DNA of 64,000 bases from Bettongia penicillata ogilbyi (Eukaryota; Chordata; Mammalia; Diprotodontia; Potoroidae): assembly GCA_023548195.1 (NCBI GenBank), contig JAJHZJ010000800.1:558001-622000 (forward strand), in the 5' to 3' direction. Of the stretch, positions 58,826 to 64,000 are shown piece after piece. The first letter of the stretch is position 1. The number at the start of each line of letters is the position of its first letter. The translations under genes and the position numbers were made by a program. The notes below the pieces were generated by a model. It was not told the origin of the DNA. It did not search any database and worked only from the letters and a program-made list of their open reading frames with translations.

Positions 58826-59044
58826 AAAGTACGAGAACTCACGTCAAGAGTGGACTTTCAGTAGGTCATCCTTGGCTATGTTTAAACTCTGATTCATATG
58901 GAGGAGATATTTGAATTTTTTATCACCAGGTTTAAGGTCGCTGGGTGAGAGGTAGAGAAGCAGCTGCTTTTCCTTCTTGTTTTCTACCTCTGGGGCAAAT
59001 GGCCCTCTGCTCCTGACTGTGTCGCCATCATTTTTGCCTTCATG

Positions 59045-59140
59045 TATCATATTTGTCAATCATTCTCCCAACTGGTGGATAACTCCTTTCCTTTCATGTC
59101 TTTGCTACTCCAAAAAGTGTTGCTTTAAATACATTTTATT
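59045..59140 (-). repeat. Old L1 fragment, antisense
   Basis: caatcattctcccaactggt, then ggataactcctttcc, then tttgctactccaaaaagtgt. Confidence 0.55.
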
Positions 59141-59176
59141 AATCACTTGAATAAATGGCAGATAATTAGTGGATAT

Positions 59177-59408
59177 AGGGCAGCTAGGTAGATAGAGTTG
59201 GATAGAGTTGGAAAGACTCATCTCTCTTAGTTCAAATCTAGCCTCAGACATTTACTATGTGATCCTGGACAAGTCACTTAATCTTGTTTACCTCAGTTTC
59301 CTCATCTATAAAATGAGCTGGAAAAGGAAATAGCAAAACACTCCAGTATCTTTGCCAAGAAAACCCCAAATGAAATCACAGAGTCCAACACAAATTAAGC
59401 AGTGGAAC
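59177..59408 (+). mobile_element. MAR1-like CORE-SINE with RTE tail
   Basis: agggcagctaggtagataga, then gatcctggacaagtcactta, then aggaaatagcaaaacactcc, then ctttgccaagaaaaccccaa. Confidence 0.9.
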
Positions 59409-59414
59409 AACAAA

Positions 59415-59625
59415 AAATTACTGGTTAGTTCATTGGACTTAGAATTAGGAAGACCTCAGTAGGAATCTGGCCTTAGACATTAACTCTGTGACACTGGAGA
59501 AGTCACTTAACCCCTCTGTATACCTCACCTATAAAATGGGGTTGATAAAATATGGCCCCTACCTTATGGAGTTGTTGTAGGGATCAGATGAGGTAATGAG
59601 CTCTTCGCACTCCAAAGTGCCATTT
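59415..59625 (+). repeat. MIR-type CORE-SINE
   Basis: tggacttagaattaggaaga, then agaagtcacttaacccctct, then accttatggagttgttgtag, then ggatcagatgag. Confidence 0.85.
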
Positions 59626-59629
59626 GAAT

Positions 59630-60585
59630 GGACCTTTTCCTTTGTCTTTGATCTCTTTGAGCTATATGTTAGCCTTCGTTCTAAGAAGTGTATTTTCTAA
59701 GTCAGTTTTGAATCTTCTCATAAGTCTGAGGCTCAGCTTGCTGGGCTTGGACTGAAGCATTGACACATTCTATGAAGGTGCAATAAGAAGTAACTAGAAG
59801 GAGCCCAGAACCAACCTAGACTCACCAGAGTTTTCAGAACCCTTGGATTTCCCATGTGCAGAACCCTAGGCAGAATGAAAGCCAGCCTGCCAAGGAGACA
59901 GGTCAACTCTTTACCATGCAATCAACTTTTTCTTGCAGTAAACACCAGTAATAGTACTTCCTACAGCTGAAACTCATGTATAAATAAGAGCAAATGCTGG
60001 TGTTGGGGTGGAGGGATTAGTCCCCAAAGAGGGGATGACATGTTTATTGAATTGTATAAGTCAAATTGGGAAGTTTTTTTCGATGAATTTTTTCCTCTGA
60101 GCTCAAAACCATTCAGATACCCAATTCCTTGGCCTTTTTCCTGAACTTCCACCACATTTACCTCATTTATGTTTACCTTTTGGACCCTCATGCTCCTCCA
60201 TTACTTGTCTATATTTCCAGACTGTGGATATGTCTGATGGCCTGTGGCTCCCACTTGTTTGCTAGCATGCATGTTCCTGGCTTGTTTATGGCCCCTTAGC
60301 CCTGCAGTCAACATTAGCTCAACAAATACATGGAGAGTCCTCTGCCCACTCCAAGGGGAGATCTTGGTCACAACTTTGCCTGGGCCTGTTCCAGATTACC
60401 TTAAAAATGCGTGTGTGTGTGTGTGTGTGTGTGTGAAGAGCACTTAAGAACCTTGAGCACAACTGGATCTTGGGATATGTTGTGTGTCAAATTCCATTTT
60501 TTCTGATTCTCGTCAACTTCATGCGGACCAACCAGTCTTGTCTTTGGGGCTCCGTTTTGCAGTTGTGATCTCCATCTGAGCAGAC
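59630..60585. other. Mostly unique sequence
   Basis: Contains the GT microsatellite at 60411-60435. No other repeat or coding signal recognised. Confidence 0.5.
60411..60435. repeat. (GT)n microsatellite
   Basis: About 12 GT units. Confidence 0.97.
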
Positions 60586-60587
60586 TG

Positions 60588-60772
60588 ATTAGAGAAACAG
60601 GCCTTGGAGTCAGGATGGTCTGGGTTCAAGTCCCTCTTCTGACACATAGTGAATGTGCAACCCTGGAAAAATTATTTGCCCTCTCCATGTGCCAGGATGT
60701 AGCATTATAAGACTGTAGGTTTCTTGGAGGCATATAAGATTCCTGCTAGCTTTAAATTCTATAATCCTAAAT
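60588..60772 (+). repeat. CORE-SINE with L3-like tail
   Basis: caggccttggagtcaggatg, then gggttcaagtccctcttctg, then ctagctttaaattctataat. Confidence 0.75.
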
Positions 60773-60844
60773 TACAAAGCAGGTATCACCTGCATTGGTA
60801 GAGATACCAGAAGGGTCAAGGTAATATTCCAGAGTAACACTCCC

Positions 60845-61010
60845 AAGTGTAACCAGAACCAGATTAAAATGTAATTGGGTAATATTTAACAAAAGAAATA
60901 AAAACACAACCCCACATTGATAATGTTAATACATAGTTTTCTAAGTCCCATAGGCAGAGATTCTTATATAAAGTTTAGTGGCCTCTATTTCTTTTTGAGT
61001 TTGATAACCT
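60845..61010 (+). mobile_element. hAT MITE, 3' part, sense
   Basis: aaccagaaccagattaaaat, then gtaattgggtaatatttaac, then agtggcctctatttcttttt, then gagtttgata. Confidence 0.75.
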
Positions 61011-61029
61011 ATACCAATGAAATTACAGA

Positions 61030-61395
61030 TCCAGTCCAGCTATGTGGTACGGTGGATAGAGTGCTGGTTCTGGAGTCAGGAAGACCTGAGTTCAAATTTT
61101 ACCTTAGATCCTTGTTAGCTGTGTGACCCTGGGCAAGTCACTTCACTTCTGTCTGCCCTAGCTTCCCTTAACTGTAAAATAGCCATAGCCCTCCCTCACT
61201 CAAAACAAAGTCAAGTGCAAGTCAAGTCATTATCTCTCTGATGGCATGGTCTTCAGCAACGAAGGACAAACACACACATACAAAACAGCCATAATAATAG
61301 TCTCTCCCTCCCAGGATTGTTTCAAGGATTGAATAATATTTGTAAATCGCTTTAGCACAGTGCTTGGCATATAATAGATGCTTAATAAATGCTTG
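61030..61395 (+). repeat. MIR-type CORE-SINE split by an RTE tail
   Basis: ccagctatgtggtacggtgg, then gctgtgtgaccctgggcaag to the CORE end at 61187. It resumes at 61282, ataatagtctctccctccca, to taataaatgcttg. Confidence 0.88.
61188..61281 (+). mobile_element. Short RTE-tail insertion with TSD
   Basis: ccctccctcactcaaaacaa, then gtcaagtgcaagtcaagtca, then ggtcttcagcaacgaaggac. TSD aaaatagccata (61176-61187) and aaaacagccata (61282-61293), 11 of 12. Confidence 0.9.
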
Positions 61396-61399
61396 TTTC

Positions 61400-61895
61400 T
61401 TTCTCTCCTCCCTCTAAAAAAAGCCAACAACCCTTCCAATTTATATATGGAATAATTGAGGTCCAGTCAAATAGGTGAAGTGGCTTGCCCAAAGAGCTAC
61501 TAAGTGTCAGGGATGGTCCCCTCACATGTATAGTGTTATTGTCACTCCAGCACAGCTGGGGATGAAAGGTTTGGTTATTCTGTTACTCTGAGAGTGGTCT
61601 CCACATCTGGCCAGACACCAGGCAGCTACGGAGCTGACTATAACCATGAAGGTACGTAGGGTAATGATGCTTAAGTAGATTTCCCCTGAAAAATAAAGAG
61701 TCCCATTTAGGTCTCTCCACTCTAGGGTATTTGTGGGTTACTCATTCACACAGCTGCAACCATTAACACATAAGAGAAAATACTCTTAGAGAGCCTGAAT
61801 GTAACTATGTTTTTGGAACTCTGACGTTTTCTGGATGATAAGGTCATCACCAGACTGTTATCTGTAGGGCGAGGAGAGAAGAGATCGGGAAGCCC
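61400..61895. other. No recognised feature
   Basis: Short MIR-like echo at 61445-61510; otherwise unique. Confidence 0.45.
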
Positions 61896-61897
61896 AA

Positions 61898-62280
61898 CAG
61901 GATAGGGAGTCAGGGTACACTTGGACCCAAGCCTTGGCTCTGATACTACTCATTTGTTGTGCGGCCCTGGGCAAATCACTTGCCCTAGAACTGTTTCCTC
62001 GCCTGGGAGAAGAAGGGTTTGGGCCAAACGAGGTCCCTTTTAGCACAAATATCTATATGGCCTAAATCCAGGGTGCTAGAGAAGTAGCAGAGAGCACGGG
62101 TGGGACTGAGAGTCAGGAGAAACTAGTTCAGGTCTTATCTCTGCCCCAAACAATGCTATTTCCCTGGGTATCTTCCCCTTTACAAACGTCATTTTTCTCA
62201 TCTGTAAAGTGAGTGGGGGGGCGGTGTTGCATGATCCCATGACTCCTGACTCCTTCTAGTCCTGGCATTCAATGATTTCG
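61898..62280 (+). repeat. Two CORE-SINEs ending at exon 3
   Basis: The first (61898-62062) has cttggacccaagccttggct, then ctgggcaaatcacttgccct. The second (62080-62280) has gggactgagagtcaggagaa, then catctgtaaagtgagtgggg, and a tail ccttctagtcctggcattca, ending about 30 bp before exon 3. Confidence 0.75.
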
Positions 62281-62309
62281 TTTCACACTTTGTTTTGTTT
62301 CATTCCCAG
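62281..62309 (+). promoter_or_regulatory. DPF3: Exon 3 polypyrimidine tract and 3' splice site
   Basis: The tract reads tttcacactttgttttgttt, followed by cattcccag. A decayed SINE ends immediately upstream near 62280, so the branch point must lie at or next to SINE-derived sequence. Confidence 0.8.
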
Positions 62310-62417
62310 GCCTGGCTCCAGGGCAGCTGTACACCTACCCTGCCCGCTGCTGGCGTAAGAAGAGGCGCCTGCACCCTCCTGAAGATCCAAAGCTGAGGCT
62401 CCTGGAGATAAAACCTG
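62310..62417 (+). CDS. DPF3: DPF3 coding exon 3 (basic end of N-terminal domain)
   Basis: The exon is 108 bp. Two bases complete the Gly codon begun by exon 2, 35 codons follow, and the last base starts the next codon. The reading begins [17 protein letters not shown] and ends [17 protein letters not shown], the DPF3 version at about residues 66-100; DPF2 has RRWRKKRRAHPPEDPRL here. The acceptor is cattcccAG and the donor is CTG|gtcagt. Both flanking introns are phase 1, so the exon can be skipped without changing frame. The run RKKRR is strongly basic, so it may contribute to nuclear import or nucleic-acid contact (inference). It joins in frame with exon 2, 25.7 kb upstream, which confirms one gene on the + strand. 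Confidence 0.97.
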
Positions 62418-62426
62418 GTCAGTGTG
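62418..62426 (+). promoter_or_regulatory. DPF3: Exon 3 5' splice site
   Basis: CTG|gtcagtgtg is a donor with C at +3 and a good agt at +4 to +6. Confidence 0.85.
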
Positions 62427-62970
62427 ATTAGGAGCTCAGCTGTGCCCACGCTGGGCAGGAGGGTGGAGGAGGAGGGGGGTGGGGCGGTTAGGTGAGAGAG
62501 GGATGGAGCGGGAAAGGAGAGCAGCTGCTTCCCTGGCCCTCTCCTCTTCTGCCTGTTCACTGAGGCTGCAGGAATTGGTTTCTCCATTAGTGGAACAAAG
62601 AATGACCGAATGACCAGGTGACCTAATTAAGCGTGGATAAGCAGGAGTGTATCTGTGTTTGCTCACGTGGCTAGGCATGTATGCATGTCAGTGTGTATGA
62701 AATACGTTCTCTCTCTCTCCTCTCCTTCCCCCTCTCCTTTCTTCCTTCCTCTCATCTCTCCCCCTCCTTGCCTTCTCCCATCTTTCATTGCTTTTTCCAT
62801 ATTCCTGGCTCTGCTTACCATTAAACTAATAGGAAGAAACAGGGTGGGAGCAGGTCGATCTGTCAGGACACATCTAGGGAAGTTGCGCTAGGTCAGAGAG
62901 CAGCATGTCCCTCCCCTTGCTTGCAACCTCTAATAAATTGGCTGAATCCTAGGTTGTGTGTTTCTAAGGT

Positions 62971-62972
<2 letters not shown>

Positions 62973-63002
<30 letters not shown>
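62973..63002. repeat. (CA)n microsatellite
   Basis: 15 CA units. Confidence 0.98.
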
Positions 63003-63004
<2 letters not shown>

Positions 63005-64000
63005 CTTTTCTCTGAGGACAGCTGCTGAAACTTCCCAGAGGAAGGAGGCCAGTTCACAAATAAACAGATCCCAAGATATGAAACAGAAATAGAGATGCCC
63101 ATAGGAAAGTAACAGAACTGCTCTGGAATATCTAGGATGAATTGGTTGATTTAAATCACTGCTTACTATTGTTAGTGTTTTTTACCTGACTGTTGACTCC
63201 TGCTACATTGGCCCTTTTCAGAACAGTCTCCAGGGTTTAGCAAATCAGAGAAAATTGCCCGAGACTTTGGGAAGTTCACCTTATTGTTAGATCCAAGCGA
63301 ACAGAACTTTGAAATGACTGGTTTCCATGGCAGAAAAGAAAGAGGGGTGTGTGTGGGGTGTGGGTATGGGTAGGGAGATTGGGAAATATCCCCCTGGTGG
63401 TGCCAAAAAAAAGCAAAAAGCTTGAGGTACTTTAAAAAATCTGAGTAATTTAACCCCTCTGTCTCCTTTCATCATCACCCATCTTGCACAGGTAGGATCG
63501 AGGTCAGTCACCAGATAACAAAGCCTTCTCCCCCCACCCCCTCAATTTCCACTCTCCTTTTTCTACTTGCACCCCTCAGGCTTTTATTTCCTCTTTCAAT
63601 GCGTCCACTGGTTATTTTTCTTAATGTTTGTACCCTCTGTTCCACTGATTAAGGCTGTATATATAAAGCTTCCCTTTAGCTAGATTTCACCTGTATAAAA
63701 ATGTCTTGGGGTGGGGGTAGGATGAATGAGGATTGAGCCCAGGTCCTTAAAATTGCTTACGATGAACTCGATCTTAGTGATCATTCCAGAGAGTCTGCAA
63801 AGGCACAGTGACACATATCAAGTCACTTCCAAAAGTATTCATAGAAAACTTATTAGTACAATGGAAGGTGACCTATCAAGTCCGGCCACCAAATAGGGTG
63901 AGCTCAGGTAATGCCCTTGCCAAGGTTTAAATAAATGGCTGATTCTTCATTTAGAGGGATTCCTCTGTTAGAAAGGAGATGATGGGAAGGGCAGCCCTGT

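Larger units (their letters stand above)
36644..62309 (+). other. DPF3: DPF3 intron 2 (complete, 25.7 kb)
   Basis: Bounded by the gtgggc donor after exon 2 and the cccag acceptor before exon 3. This is a phase 1 intron. It holds an internally deleted L1, an ORF1-only element nested in an older L1, RTE-tailed retroposons, hAT MITEs, many SINEs and several TG or TTTC microsatellites. No further coding exon of DPF3 is expected between these two and none is seen. Confidence 0.93.
62418..64000 (+). other. DPF3: DPF3 intron 3, 5' part; mostly unique sequence
   Basis: Starts at the gtcagt donor. It contains a purine-rich stretch at 62455-62520, a C/T-rich stretch at 62705-62790 and a CA repeat at 62973-63002. 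The rest is not recognisable as a repeat family. DPF3 exon 4 (continuing EVELPLKK) is not in the window. Confidence 0.88.

Overview
This 64 kb window is vertebrate nuclear DNA, almost certainly from a marsupial (opossum-like; the species cannot be fixed). It holds two coding exons of one gene, DPF3, on the + strand. They are exon 2 (36483-36643) and exon 3 (62310-62417). Together they encode the N-terminal Requiem/D4 domain of a BAF chromatin-remodelling subunit. Exon 1 must lie upstream of base 1, and the double-PHD histone reader lies downstream of base 64000. The rest is the end of intron 1 (at least 36.5 kb), all of intron 2 (25.7 kb) and the start of intron 3. I see no second gene, no RNA gene and no prokaryotic feature.

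The marsupial call rests on the repeats. About fifteen copies or fragments are MAR1-like CORE-SINEs: a tRNA-like head, the CORE sequence, and a tail resembling the 3' end of Bov-B/RTE LINEs. There are L1 3' ends with marsupial-type sequence, an L1 ORF1-only element, RTE-tailed short retroposons, hAT MITEs with TIRs like AGAGGTGTCAAACTC, and many ancient MIR, L2 and L3/CR1 relics. Long pyrimidine microsatellites sit inside or at the ends of retroelements.

Layout. 1-9 kb: old SINEs, a perfect 26-bp-arm palindrome and a young antisense L1 3' end. 9-12 kb: an L1 with a (TTTC)n tract inside its 3' UTR. 12-32 kb: a mosaic of an unassigned ancient repeat ('tcaacaagcattta' family), L3/CR1, L2 and nested SINEs. 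33-35 kb: repeat-poor sequence that looks conserved and could be an enhancer. 36.4-36.6 kb: a 61-bp TG tract, then DPF3 exon 2. 37-47 kb: L3, MIR, an internally deleted L1 and RTE-derived pieces. 48-52.7 kb: an ORF1-only (HAL1-like) element inserted in an older L1. 53-62 kb: SINEs, paired hAT MITEs and L2. A SINE tail ends about 30 bp before the exon 3 acceptor.

The biology of interest is therefore the splicing context of DPF3 exons 2 and 3, candidate intronic enhancers, and a readable nesting order of retroelements. I found no previously undescribed gene system. Repeat boundaries were read by eye and should be taken as good to about 5-20 bp unless a target-site duplication is quoted.
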